Below, in pieces: positions 18,858 through 26,941 of a stretch of DNA of 64,000 nt. Each line of letters begins with the position of its first letter. The stretch's first letter is position 1. Source of the DNA: Saccharibacter sp. 17.LH.SD (GTDB lineage Bacteria > Pseudomonadota > Alphaproteobacteria > Acetobacterales > Acetobacteraceae); assembly GCF_009834805.1 (NCBI RefSeq), contig NZ_WVHO01000009.1, forward strand, positions 2,501 through 66,500, in the 5' to 3' direction. The notes under the pieces were generated by a model. The model searched no databases. It was not told the DNA's origin and saw only the letters and a program-made list of their open reading frames with translations. A program made the translations under genes and the position numbers.

Positions 18858-20840
18858 TTGACCGATGATGATCTGCCCCTGCCACCAGAGAATGGTGGAG
18901 GTTTCCTGGATGAAGAGCCTTCATCGCCTTCAGTAAAGCATGTATCTTCCCCGGCGACGCCCTATCGGGTTTTAGCACGCAAATATCGACCACAGACCTT
19001 TGAGGATCTCATAGGTCAGGATAGCTTGGTACGGATTCTAAGGCGTGCCTTTGAACTAGGGCGCGTTGCTCACGCTTTTATGCTGACCGGAGTGCGGGGT
19101 GTTGGTAAGACGACAACAGCGCGCATTATCGCTCGTGCTTTAAATTGCACAGGTGTGGACGGTAAAGGTGGCCCTACATCTGAGCCGTGTGGTGTGTGCC
19201 CAAATTGCCGTGCCATTTTGGCTGATCGTCATCCTGATGTGTTGGAGATGGATGCGGCGTCGCGCACTGGGGTCGAAGATGTGCGCGAAATTATCGAAGC
19301 CGCACGTTTTCGTCCCATGCAAGCGCGTATGAAGGTCTTCATTATTGACGAAGTGCATATGCTTTCGCGCAATGCGTTTAATGCGCTTCTCAAAACTCTT
19401 GAAGAGCCTCCCGCCCAGGTGACCTTCATCTTCGCGACGACTGAGTTGCGCAAAGTGCCTGTTACTGTCTTGTCACGGTGTCAGCGCTTTGATCTTCAGC
19501 GTGTCCCGCAAAAAATCTTGGCAGAACATTTTCGACGGGTGGCGGAAAAAGAAAAAGTTGAGTTATCGTCTGAAGCTTTGGCCCTTATTGCGCGTGTTGC
19601 CGATGGTTCTGTGAGGGATGGGCTTTCGCTGTTGGATCAAGCGATTGCGCAAGGTGCGAAAGATGTTGATTCTGTCTCAACAATGCTTGGGTTGGCAGAT
19701 CGAGGTTTGGTATTCGACTTGTTAGAAGCCGCGATGGCGGGGCAAGTTGCGAAGGTTCTAGAGATTGCTGCGCATGCCTATGCTCATGGTGTTGATTTAG
19801 GCGTTCTGTTAGCCGATGTGATGGATGCGTTGCACGTCCTTTCGCGTCTGAAAGCTTTGCCTAAACTGCGTGAAGGTCTGGAACTTCCAGAGATAGAACG
19901 CGTGCGGGGAGGGGCGTTAGCTGACCGATTGTCAGTGAGTGTTCTCAGCCGAGCATGGCAGTTGCTTTTAAAAGGGCTTGCTGAGGTTGAGATAGCCCCT
20001 AACCGTCAGCAAGCGGCTGAGATGGTGCTCATTCGTTTGTGCTATGCAAGCCTTCTCCCAACACCAGATCGTCTGATTCGTCAATTGCAGCAACGGGAGG
20101 AACTTTCTCCTGGTGGTGAGGGGGGAATGCATCACGAATCTCCCCCTGACCATTCGCCTGGAGGGAGGAGAGCTTCCTTAAGGGGTGGATCAGCTCTGGC
20201 ACAGGAACGTGTGGTTTCCTCTCCGGCGTTACAGCATGATACGTCGCCACGTGCGTCTCTTCGATTGGTGACGGAAGATGGGGCATTGGTACAGCAGGCG
20301 GAGGGTGCGCCTGCACTTCCAGAAAATGTTGCACCCCCTGTAGAAGAGTCAACAGCACGATTGATGCCTCGGACATGGCGTGAAATGGTTATGTTAGTGC
20401 GAGAGGAGCAAGAACCATGGTTGCATGGTATTTTGCGTCTGGAAGCCCATATTGTACGCTTCGCGCCGCCTGAAATTGCGTTGCGAATTGACGATGAGAA
20501 GGTACGTCGCCGGGCATTAAAAGATCTCTCTCGTGTGTTAGATCGGCTTTACCCCGGAAAGTGGCGTGTTGTGGCATCCGAGGAGAAAGGTTCTCCGACT
20601 TTGGATGAGCAAGGGGCTGAAGTTGAAGCGCTGCATCGAGAAGAAGCGGTGCGTCATCCCCTTGTTCAGGCAATTTTAAATGTTTTCCCAGGCGCAAAAA
20701 TCGGTGATGTGAATGATGAGTCACTTGATGATTATGGGTTGCCGCCCGAATTAACAATGCCTCTGGGAGAGGATGCGTCTCCTCATCTGGAATTCGCGCC
20801 GATTGATGCGGATGCGATTAATGAGGATGATTTGGACTAA
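18858..20840 (+). CDS. dnaX: DNA polymerase III subunit tau/gamma
   Basis: 660 residues. After a 40-residue leader comes Y-R-V-L-A-R-K-Y-R-P-Q-T-F, Walker A G-V-R-G-V-G-K-T-T near residue 80, the zinc-binding C-G-V-C-P-N-C segment, Walker B F-I-I-D-E-V-H-M and the sensor S-R-C-Q-R-F. This is the clamp-loader ATPase. The C-terminal third (from about 410) is the tau region with the DnaE-binding part near 510-640 and an acidic end. The start is TTG at 18858, 10 bases after AGGAGG; no in-frame ATG lies nearby. I see no clear programmed frameshift site for a short gamma form. Confidence 0.95.
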   Translation: MTDDDLPLPPENGGGFLDEEPSSPSVKHVSSPATPYRVLARKYRPQTFEDLIGQDSLVRILRRAFELGRVAHAFMLTGVRGVGKTTTARIIARALNCTGVDGKGGPTSEPCGVCPNCRAILADRHPDVLEMDAASRTGVEDVREIIEAARFRPMQARMKVFIIDEVHMLSRNAFNALLKTLEEPPAQVTFIFATTELRKVPVTVLSRCQRFDLQRVPQKILAEHFRRVAEKEKVELSSEALALIARVADGSVRDGLSLLDQAIAQGAKDVDSVSTMLGLADRGLVFDLLEAAMAGQVAKVLEIAAHAYAHGVDLGVLLADVMDALHVLSRLKALPKLREGLELPEIERVRGGALADRLSVSVLSRAWQLLLKGLAEVEIAPNRQQAAEMVLIRLCYASLLPTPDRLIRQLQQREELSPGGEGGMHHESPPDHSPGGRRASLRGGSALAQERVVSSPALQHDTSPRASLRLVTEDGALVQQAEGAPALPENVAPPVEESTARLMPRTWREMVMLVREEQEPWLHGILRLEAHIVRFAPPEIALRIDDEKVRRRALKDLSRVLDRLYPGKWRVVASEEKGSPTLDEQGAEVEALHREEAVRHPLVQAILNVFPGAKIGDVNDESLDDYGLPPELTMPLGEDASPHLEFAPIDADAINEDDLD

Positions 20841-20855
20841 TAGAAAGGATTTTCC

Positions 20856-21179
20856 ATGAAAAATCTTGCTGGAATGATGAAGCAAGCAACACAAATGCAA
20901 GCTCGGATGAAAGAAGCACAGGAGAAGCTTGCGAAGCTGGAAGTGAGTGGAGAAGCTGGTGCTGGGCTGGTGCGTCTTACAATGACGGGTAAAGGTGCGG
21001 TCAAGGAGATCCATATTGACCCTAAATTAGCAGATCCGTCTGATATGGAGACGTTGCAGGATCTTATTCTCGCAGCACTTTCTGATGCCAAGAAGAAGGT
21101 TGAGGCGGTAAGTTCTGAGGAAATGAGCCAGGTGACCGGTGGGTTGAAACTGCCACCTGGGTTGGATCTTCCTTTTTAA
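20856..21179 (+). CDS. YbaB/EbfC family nucleoid-associated protein
   Basis: 107 residues. N-terminal helix rich in Q, M and K (residues 1-30), then [18 protein letters not shown] and a C-terminal [12 protein letters not shown], the family signature. It binds DNA as a dimer. It sits 15 bases after dnaX and before recR, the conserved dnaX-ybaB-recR unit. Confidence 0.95.
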   Translation: MKNLAGMMKQATQMQARMKEAQEKLAKLEVSGEAGAGLVRLTMTGKGAVKEIHIDPKLADPSDMETLQDLILAALSDAKKKVEAVSSEEMSQVTGGLKLPPGLDLPF

Positions 21180-21224
21180 GGGGTAGGTTATTGGTCGACG
21201 ATCTAATCGGGGGCGTATACGCGC

Positions 21225-21827
21225 GTGTGGTCGAGTCCTGAAATTGAGGCACTAATTGCCCGTTTAGCCCGTTTGCCAGGTTTTGGGCCGCGCTCTGCAC
21301 GTCGCGCGGCTCTTGCTTTGTTGCAAGAGCCTGAAACACGTTTGAAGCCGCTTGTAGAAGCGATGCAAAATGCAGCGCGTCACAGTCATACATGCCCTCA
21401 ATGTGGCAATCTAGATACCCAAATGCCGTGTATTATCTGCACAGATCCTGCGCGAGATCAGAGCATTATTTGTGTGGTGGAAACGGTAGGAGACTTGTGG
21501 GCGCTGGAGCGTGCGGGCGTCCATAAAGGGCTCTATCAAGTTCTCGGGGGAACATTGTCTGCTCTTTCGGGCTTTGGTCCGGATGATCTTAATATACGTG
21601 GAATGATGGAGCGTATTGCAGCAGGACATGTTCATGAGGTTGTTCTCGCTCTGGGGACAACGGTGGATGGAGCGACGACAGCTCATTGGCTTCAGAGTCA
21701 ACTGGTAGAGGCCGGTGTGGTGATTAGTCGTTTAGGCCAAGGTGTGCCAATGGGTGGGGCTCTCGAGGTTATGGATGATGGTACCCTAGCGGCAGCTTTG
21801 ACAGCGCGACGAATCTTAGAGCCATGA
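21225..21827 (+). CDS. recR: Recombination protein RecR
   Basis: 200 residues, GTG start. Helix-hairpin-helix near the start (R-L-P-G-F-G-P-R-S-A-R-R), a C4 zinc finger (C-P-Q-C-G and C-I-I-C, residues 57-72), then a Toprim domain with V-V-E-T-V-G-D-L-W-A-L-E. It acts with RecF and RecO in gap repair. Its stop overlaps the start of the next gene (ATGATG), suggesting translational coupling. Confidence 0.96.
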   Translation: MWSSPEIEALIARLARLPGFGPRSARRAALALLQEPETRLKPLVEAMQNAARHSHTCPQCGNLDTQMPCIICTDPARDQSIICVVETVGDLWALERAGVHKGLYQVLGGTLSALSGFGPDDLNIRGMMERIAAGHVHEVVLALGTTVDGATTAHWLQSQLVEAGVVISRLGQGVPMGGALEVMDDGTLAAALTARRILEP

Positions 21828-22573
21828 TGTCTATTTCCCCTCACGTACCACGTGTTGCGCTTGTGACAGGCGGTGCGCGCCGTTTGGGGCGAGCGCTTGT
21901 CGAGATGCTGGCAGGTGAAGGATTCTCTGTCGCGATTCATTGTCATCGAAGCTATCCAGAGGCGAAGGATCTTTTGGCGCATGTGGGTGGAAAGGGGTGC
22001 GTTGTGCAGGCCGACCTTTCTCGTGAAGAAGCACTTTTGCCCATGATGGCGGATGTGCGCCAATCATTGGGGCCTGTGGGGGTCTTGGTGAATAATGCTT
22101 CGGTCTTTGAGCGTGATGAGTTTGACAATGCGACTCGTGAAAGCTGGGATCGCCATTTAGAGCCTAATTTGCGAGCGCCCTTTGTATTATCGCAGGAAAT
22201 GGCGCGTCATCTTCCAGAAGGGGCTGAAGGATTGATTTTGCACATGTTGGATCAACGTGTGTGGAATCTAACGCCTCATTTCGTGAGTTATACAGTGTCC
22301 CGGGCCGCTTTGTGGAGTTTAACGCAGACGATGGCATTGCGTTTTGCACCCCATATTCGTGTGAATGCCTTAGGGCCTGGTCCTGTTTTGCCAGCAGCTG
22401 GGCAATCAATGGAGCATTTTGAGGCTATGTGCCGTGGGACACCATTACAGCGTGGGGCAACGCCTGAGGAAATTGCAGAAGCAGCACGGATGCTTTTTGT
22501 GCTTCCGTCTGTCACAGGGCAAATGCTGGCTTTAGATGGCGGCCAACATCTCAATTGGTCGCCAAAAATGTGA
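21824..22573 (+). CDS. Short-chain dehydrogenase, pteridine-reductase-like (FolM type)
   Basis: 249 residues. NAD(P)-binding A-L-V-T-G-G-A-R-R-L-G-R near residue 12 (the R after the glycines favours NADPH), L-V-N-N-A-S and the catalytic Y-x-x-x-K position occupied by Y-T-V-S-R (Y150-x-x-x-R154), so the usual lysine is an arginine. The D-Q-R-V-W-N-L-T-P-H segment is characteristic of FolM/pteridine-reductase-like SDRs, which reduce dihydromonapterin or dihydrofolate. It overlaps recR by four bases (ATGA). The lysine-to-arginine change is read straight from sequence; its effect is unknown. Confidence 0.82.
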   Translation: MMSISPHVPRVALVTGGARRLGRALVEMLAGEGFSVAIHCHRSYPEAKDLLAHVGGKGCVVQADLSREEALLPMMADVRQSLGPVGVLVNNASVFERDEFDNATRESWDRHLEPNLRAPFVLSQEMARHLPEGAEGLILHMLDQRVWNLTPHFVSYTVSRAALWSLTQTMALRFAPHIRVNALGPGPVLPAAGQSMEHFEAMCRGTPLQRGATPEEIAEAARMLFVLPSVTGQMLALDGGQHLNWSPKM

Positions 22574-22577
22574 GCCT

Positions 22578-23129
22578 CTAAGGCGAGGAGACAGAAGCTC
22601 CGGTATAACGTTCGATCACAAGTGCAATAGGCTGATTGTCTGACTGTCGGTGAAGAATCGCTTGGTTTTCTAAAATAAAGCCATTTGGAAGCGCTGTTGT
22701 GCGTTTTGGTAAACGTTCACGCCAAAAGTTTTTTTCTCCGACAGCGCGCCCGAAAGGGGTATGGCCATCTGCCAGGATGTGTCGCGTTTCTGGTGTTAAG
22801 CGCTCGGGGATATAGGCATTCCATGCTTCAGAGCGTAAGGAAGAGCCGCAGAAAAGGCGCACATGCCGAATGATGGGGGCATAAGGACTCTGTAAAAGCT
22901 TCAAATGCTCTATGATAGCAGGATCTGTTGGTGATGATGGATCTTGCAGAAGTTGGGCATGGATCATCACGGGGCATGTCTTCTGTAGGACAGCTGTCGC
23001 ACTGCTACGCTGTGCGAGCTGTTTTTCAAAAGAAGAGACAGTATTCTCAGCGAGCGCAGGCGAAGCCCAGATGAGCCCTTTTGCGACTAAAGCAAGACAA
23101 CCATAACGCCTAGCAGGGTGATGGGTCAT
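22578..23129 (-). CDS. Putative secreted protein with chorismate-lyase-like fold
   Basis: 183 residues from ATG at 23129 (GGGAC just upstream; the frame allows starts up to 23153). Hydrophobic residues 10-27 ending A-L-A-E form a probable signal peptide. The mature part reads H-V-R-L-F-C-G, S-E-A-W-N-A-Y-I-P-E-R-L-T, H-T-P-F-G-R and A-L-V-I-E-R-Y-T, spaced like L-L-C-x-G-x-P-W, G-R-T-V-V-P, K-T-P-L-G-R and L-T-E-L-F in E. coli UbiC. This suggests a chorismate lyase/UTRA-type fold, but an export signal would be odd for a quinone-pathway enzyme, so the function is open. It faces the SDR gene tail to tail with a 4-base gap. Confidence 0.5.
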   Translation of the reverse strand: MTHHPARRYGCLALVAKGLIWASPALAENTVSSFEKQLAQRSSATAVLQKTCPVMIHAQLLQDPSSPTDPAIIEHLKLLQSPYAPIIRHVRLFCGSSLRSEAWNAYIPERLTPETRHILADGHTPFGRAVGEKNFWRERLPKRTTALPNGFILENQAILHRQSDNQPIALVIERYTGASVSSP

Positions 23130-23156
23130 TCTGTCCCGCATTATTTGATACAACAG

Positions 23157-23201
23157 AAAAAAAACGCCACCGTGGTGTTGAGAGAACCCTACGGTGGCGG
23201 T
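23157..23201 (-). terminator. Terminator of the FYDLN protein gene
   Basis: CGCCACCGT at 23165-23173 pairs with ACGGTGGCG at 23191-23199; on the minus strand it is followed by eight T (A run at 23157-23164). This is a strong Rho-independent terminator. Confidence 0.85.
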
Positions 23202-23227
23202 TTGACGCGTTTTAAGACGGCAATGTC

Positions 23228-23554
23228 TTAAGAGTCGTCACGATCATCTTTGTCTGTGGTGACTTCGATATCGTTGCTGATGTCATCATCATCTAGATCG
23301 TCATCTGGTGACATAACATCATCGTCATCATCCGTTGTGTCGAGATCGACATCAACATCAGCTGCATGCTCATCCTGGTCCAGCTCTTTATCCTTCTCGT
23401 CAGGAAGGTCCTCGTCTTGCCGTTTCAGGCGAGAGAGGTGAGTGGGCTGTGTTGCTCCACATTTCGGGCACACGGGCGGCACGCGGTTTAGATCATAGAA
23501 GCGCGCATTACAATCGACGCATGTCCGTTTTAGACCGAGTTCAGGTTTTGCCAT
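23228..23554 (-). CDS. FYDLN acidic domain protein (TIGR02300)
   Basis: 108 residues from ATG at 23554, which gives the conserved start M-A-K-P-E-L-G-L-K-R; the open frame upstream is not family-like. A zinc-ribbon pair C-V-D-C (residues 11-14) and C-P-K-C (29-32) surrounds F-Y-D-L-N-R-V-P-P. The second half (about 50-108) is almost entirely aspartate, glutamate and a few lysines. The family is widespread in Alphaproteobacteria and its function is unknown. The head could be a nucleic-acid or protein-binding zinc ribbon and the tail a flexible acidic arm. Confidence 0.9.
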   Translation of the reverse strand: MAKPELGLKRTCVDCNARFYDLNRVPPVCPKCGATQPTHLSRLKRQDEDLPDEKDKELDQDEHAADVDVDLDTTDDDDDVMSPDDDLDDDDISNDIEVTTDKDDRDDS

Positions 23555-23723
23555 AGTGTTGGAAGCCTGCCATGCCACATAAAGAGAAGAGAATGCGGCC
23601 ATGCCACTTCACGGCGATCCTGTCAAATTTTTCTCACATTTTCGTTTTGTTGATGATCGAAGAAAGGTTGTTTGTTGAGGGTGGATTGACAGCAAGGCAC
23701 TCCCTCTATGATGAATAGATCCT

Positions 23724-25052
23724 ATGACTGTTCAACGACCTTTAACTGTTTCTGCTTCTTCCGCTGGGCTTGCAGGCCGTGTCCAGGTTCCGGGAGATAA
23801 ATCCATTAGCCATCGCTCTCTGATGTTTGCCACATTGGCGCACGGGACAACGCGGATTTCCGGTCTGCTTGAAGGGGAGGACGTGCTGTGCACGGCTGGG
23901 GCGTTACGCCAGCTTGGTGCTCGCATCATGCGTGATGAAAAATGTTGGTTGGTTGAAGGGTGTGGTATCGGGCAGCTGAAAGAGCCTCAGGATGTCCTGG
24001 ATATGGGAAATTCTGGTACGGCAGCGCGGTTGCTTGCAGGGCTTCTTGCAACACATCCGATTGTGAGCGTTATGACGGGCGATTCGTCTTTGCGTTCAAG
24101 GCCAATGGGGCGGGTCACTGTGCCACTATCGGAGACAGGTGCTCGTTTTGTGACACGGCAAGGGCAACGGCTACCATTGACGGTGGAAGGGACCGGGAAA
24201 GGTAAGCCGCTTCATTACCGTCTTCCCGTTGCTTCCGCTCAGGTGAAATCAGCTGTTTTGCTTGCAGGATTAAATTGTCACGGTGAGACGGTGGTCGAAG
24301 AGCCTATTCTATCGCGTGATCATACCGAGAATATGTTGCGTCATTTTGGAGTGGATGTTCGCGTTGACCCTCTAGAAGGTGGCGGGCGGCGTATTGCCAT
24401 CACAGGACCGGTGACATTACAGGCGCGTGATGTGATTGTTCCAGGGGATCCATCCTCAGCGTCTTTTCCACTCGTAGCCGCGTTGCTCGTGCCCGAATCC
24501 GATATCGTGATTGAAGGTGTTGGTCTTAACCCACTTCGTACCGGGCTTTTCGTAAGCTTGAAGGAGATGGGCGCTCATTTGGATATATTGAATGAACGCG
24601 TTGAAGGTGGCGAATCCGTAGGAGATCTACGCGTAAAGGCTGGAACATTGCGGGGGATTACAGTGCCTCCAGATCGGGTTCCTTCCATGATTGATGAATA
24701 TCCTATCCTGGCGGTAGCGTGCGCTTTTGCCGAAGGCGAATCGCGTCTTCAAGGGCTGGCGGAATTGCGCGTTAAAGAGAGCGACCGTTTGGCGTCCACT
24801 GTTGCCTTGCTTGAGGCGAATGGGGCTAATGTCCGTGTTGAAGGGGATGATCTGATCATTCATGGGCAAGAGCGTTTGCTTGGTGGTGGTCATGTGAAGT
24901 CTCATATGGATCATCGCCTGGCGATGAGTGCAATTGTTTTGGGGCTTGCTGCAAAGCGCCCTGTTTCTATTGATGACACGGCTTTTATTGAAACGAGTTT
25001 CCCTGGCTTTGTGGATCTTATGAACCATTTGGGGGCAGGAATTCCGGCATGA
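23724..25052 (+). CDS. aroA: 3-phosphoshikimate 1-carboxyvinyltransferase (EPSP synthase)
   Basis: 442 residues. V-P-G-D-K-S-I-S-H-R (residues 22-31), L-D-M-G-N-S-G-T-A-A-R (92-102), S-A-Q-V-K-S-A, R-D-H-T-E and R-V-K-E-S-D-R are all present. The overall pattern follows the class II enzymes of Alphaproteobacteria and Agrobacterium CP4. The position corresponding to the CP4 Ala100 is Gly98 here. The enzyme makes EPSP in aromatic amino acid synthesis. It overlaps cmk by four bases (ATGA). Confidence 0.96.
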   Translation: MTVQRPLTVSASSAGLAGRVQVPGDKSISHRSLMFATLAHGTTRISGLLEGEDVLCTAGALRQLGARIMRDEKCWLVEGCGIGQLKEPQDVLDMGNSGTAARLLAGLLATHPIVSVMTGDSSLRSRPMGRVTVPLSETGARFVTRQGQRLPLTVEGTGKGKPLHYRLPVASAQVKSAVLLAGLNCHGETVVEEPILSRDHTENMLRHFGVDVRVDPLEGGGRRIAITGPVTLQARDVIVPGDPSSASFPLVAALLVPESDIVIEGVGLNPLRTGLFVSLKEMGAHLDILNERVEGGESVGDLRVKAGTLRGITVPPDRVPSMIDEYPILAVACAFAEGESRLQGLAELRVKESDRLASTVALLEANGANVRVEGDDLIIHGQERLLGGGHVKSHMDHRLAMSAIVLGLAAKRPVSIDDTAFIETSFPGFVDLMNHLGAGIPA

Positions 25053-25699
25053 GTGGGACGCGGAGGCTGATTGTCGCGGTTGATGGTCCTGCTGCCGCAG
25101 GTAAGGGGACGTTGGCTCGTGCATTGGCAGAGACGCTCGGCTTGCCTTATTTGGATACAGGATTGCTCTACCGGGCTGTAGCGCGACGTGTTTTAGATCA
25201 AGGGAAAAACCCAGCTGAGTGCGGGGCAGAACAGGCGCGGGTTCTTCAAACAGAAGATTTACAGCGCGATGATCTACGTGCGTCAGAGGTGGATCGTGCA
25301 GCATCGTTAGTTGCACGCCAGCCTTCCGTACGGGCTGCGTTGCTTGAGCGACAGCGGGAGTTTGGGCAGGCACATGGTGCTGTCGTTGATGGACGTGATA
25401 TTGGCACGGTGGTCTTCCCCAATGCTGATGTGAAATTGTTCATTACAGCGTCTCCCGAAGTAAGAGCGCAGCGTCGTTACAAACAACGTCACGGTGTGTT
25501 GTGTGATGATCCCGCGTTGTTAGCAGAAGAAGTGGCGGCGCTTGTTGCTCGTGATGAGCAAGATGCTTCGCGAGCGGTATCGCCCTTGCGACCTGCGGAT
25601 AATGCAATACAGATTTTAACGGATGATTTGGGAGCCGAGGCGGTCTTGCATCGAGCATTAGATGTTCTTCGCGACCGGGGATTATATTCGCATTCGTGA
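25049..25699 (+). CDS. cmk: Cytidylate kinase
   Basis: 216 residues. P-loop V-D-G-P-A-A-A-G-K-G near residues 11-20, L-D-T-G-L-L-Y-R-A-V-A, D-G-R-D-I-G-T-V-V-F-P and the lid R-A-Q-R-R. It phosphorylates CMP and dCMP. Start overlaps the aroA stop and its own stop overlaps the start of the metal transporter gene (TGATG), so all three are probably translated in a coupled way. Confidence 0.96.
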   Translation: MSGTRRLIVAVDGPAAAGKGTLARALAETLGLPYLDTGLLYRAVARRVLDQGKNPAECGAEQARVLQTEDLQRDDLRASEVDRAASLVARQPSVRAALLERQREFGQAHGAVVDGRDIGTVVFPNADVKLFITASPEVRAQRRYKQRHGVLCDDPALLAEEVAALVARDEQDASRAVSPLRPADNAIQILTDDLGAEAVLHRALDVLRDRGLYSHS

Positions 25700-26646
25700 T
25701 GGATGTTTGTGTTGGGAAACAACGGCAAATCCGGTGGCTTATAGGTCCTGTCATAGGGAACATCATTCTGTGGAGCGTGGCTACTGTTCTGCTCAGCGGG
25801 GAGCCTGTGCTTTTCGGAATTGCTGCCTTGGCCTATGGGGCGGGGCTTCGTCACGCTTTAGATGCTGACCATCTAGCAACTATTGATAGTGCGCTGCGTT
25901 TGGATGTGCATCGGAGGGATGGTTCAGCTGGAGCAGGGTTGTTTTTTTCTTTAGGGCATTCGACCGTAGTTTTGGCGATGTGTGCGTTATTTTTCTTTGT
26001 AGGAGAAAGCATACAGCATCACGTTCACCTTTACATGATGCAGTGGTCAGTCATTGGTAACCTTGTATCAATTGTTTTTCTCTTGGCGGCAGGAATGATG
26101 ACGCTGCTTGATGGAAGGCGTGAAGTATTTCATGGTCGTAGAGGGAGATTGCTTATCCTTTGCCGAGGGGCGATGCATTATTTTTCTGCACGGCCGTGGG
26201 GACTTTATCTTTTGGGGCTTCTTTTTGCTTTAGGTTTTGACACGACGGCCGAAGTAAGTCTGTTGGGTGTGTCAGCAACACAGTTAATGCGAGGGGTCTC
26301 AGTGTGGCGGGTGTTGCTGTTGCCCTGTTTGTTTACAGCAGGAATGGTTTTGTGTGACACGCTGGATGGTATTGGGGCGTGGCGTCTTTATCGTCAGTCA
26401 TGGTGTAATATGTTTTTGCAAAGGCGATATCGTTTATATTTGACATTTATTTCGGCATCAATGGCGATATCTATTTCAATTATTCAGATAAATTACATGA
26501 TAAAAGGTGATTTATTTATTAAAAACAGTAACAATGGTTGTTTTTATTTTGTTATATCAAGGATTAATATAGGTTTATTTTTCTCGTTTATTATGGTGTT
26601 TGTATGGATAGTATTTTCGATTAGGCGAAGGTGTGTAAAGAGATAG
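25699..26646 (+). CDS. NiCoT family nickel/cobalt transporter
   Basis: 315 residues from ATG at 25699 (GTG one codon earlier is possible). The family signature R-H-A-L-D-A-D-H (H52, D57, H58; HX4DH) lies in the second membrane segment and G-F-D-T-T-A-E near residue 177. Six to eight hydrophobic segments are visible. It imports Ni2+ or Co2+ across the inner membrane. The gene becomes strongly AT-rich after about 26400, where the protein (I-N-Y-M-I-K-G-D, N-S-N-N-G) is less typical of the family; the last two helices may be diverged. No metal riboswitch is seen because the gene has no leader of its own. Confidence 0.85.
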   Translation: MDVCVGKQRQIRWLIGPVIGNIILWSVATVLLSGEPVLFGIAALAYGAGLRHALDADHLATIDSALRLDVHRRDGSAGAGLFFSLGHSTVVLAMCALFFFVGESIQHHVHLYMMQWSVIGNLVSIVFLLAAGMMTLLDGRREVFHGRRGRLLILCRGAMHYFSARPWGLYLLGLLFALGFDTTAEVSLLGVSATQLMRGVSVWRVLLLPCLFTAGMVLCDTLDGIGAWRLYRQSWCNMFLQRRYRLYLTFISASMAISISIIQINYMIKGDLFIKNSNNGCFYFVISRINIGLFFSFIMVFVWIVFSIRRRCVKR

Positions 26647-26941
26647 AGAATATGGGAACAGTTGTTTATTCAATGATTGTTTCTTGCCTAATGGAATCAT
26701 TATTTTTGCCTTGACAGATTGCACTTTAAAGTGATTGCTGAAGCAAGGCCATGTGCATGCAGCTGTGCCATGGGGGTGTCCCGTACTTGGTGTATTAGGA
26801 CATTGTCATTTTATCATAGACTCTCTCTCTTAGCTGCGAGAAGGGAGGAGACGTCGTTATATTTCAGCATGATGGAAGAGGACGGCGCAAAGCTTGGGCT
26901 ATCCACTTTGATTAAGTTGGGCCCTGGAAAATTGGAATTAC
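26647..26941 (+). other. Intergenic region and leader of rpsA
   Basis: 295 bases with no credible gene. TTGACA at 26711-26716 is a good -35 hexamer, but the sequence 17 bases later (ATTGCT) is a poor -10, so the promoter call is weak. The 200 bases before rpsA would then form a long untranslated leader, where S1 could regulate its own translation as in E. coli; that is inference. The ATG of rpsA is preceded by TGGAAAATTGGAATTAC with only a weak Shine-Dalgarno sequence, typical of rpsA. Confidence 0.4.

Noticed and set aside
19540-19980. Programmed frameshift in dnaX producing gamma
   Set aside because: A-rich runs exist but none matches a slippery heptamer followed by a stop and hairpin at the right place.
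23250-23441. Serine-rich plus-strand frame
   Set aside because: It is the antisense of the aspartate-rich tail of the FYDLN protein.
26711-26740. Confident sigma-70 promoter for rpsA
   Set aside because: The -35 TTGACA is perfect, but no acceptable -10 lies at 16-18 bases, so it is mentioned only as part of the leader.
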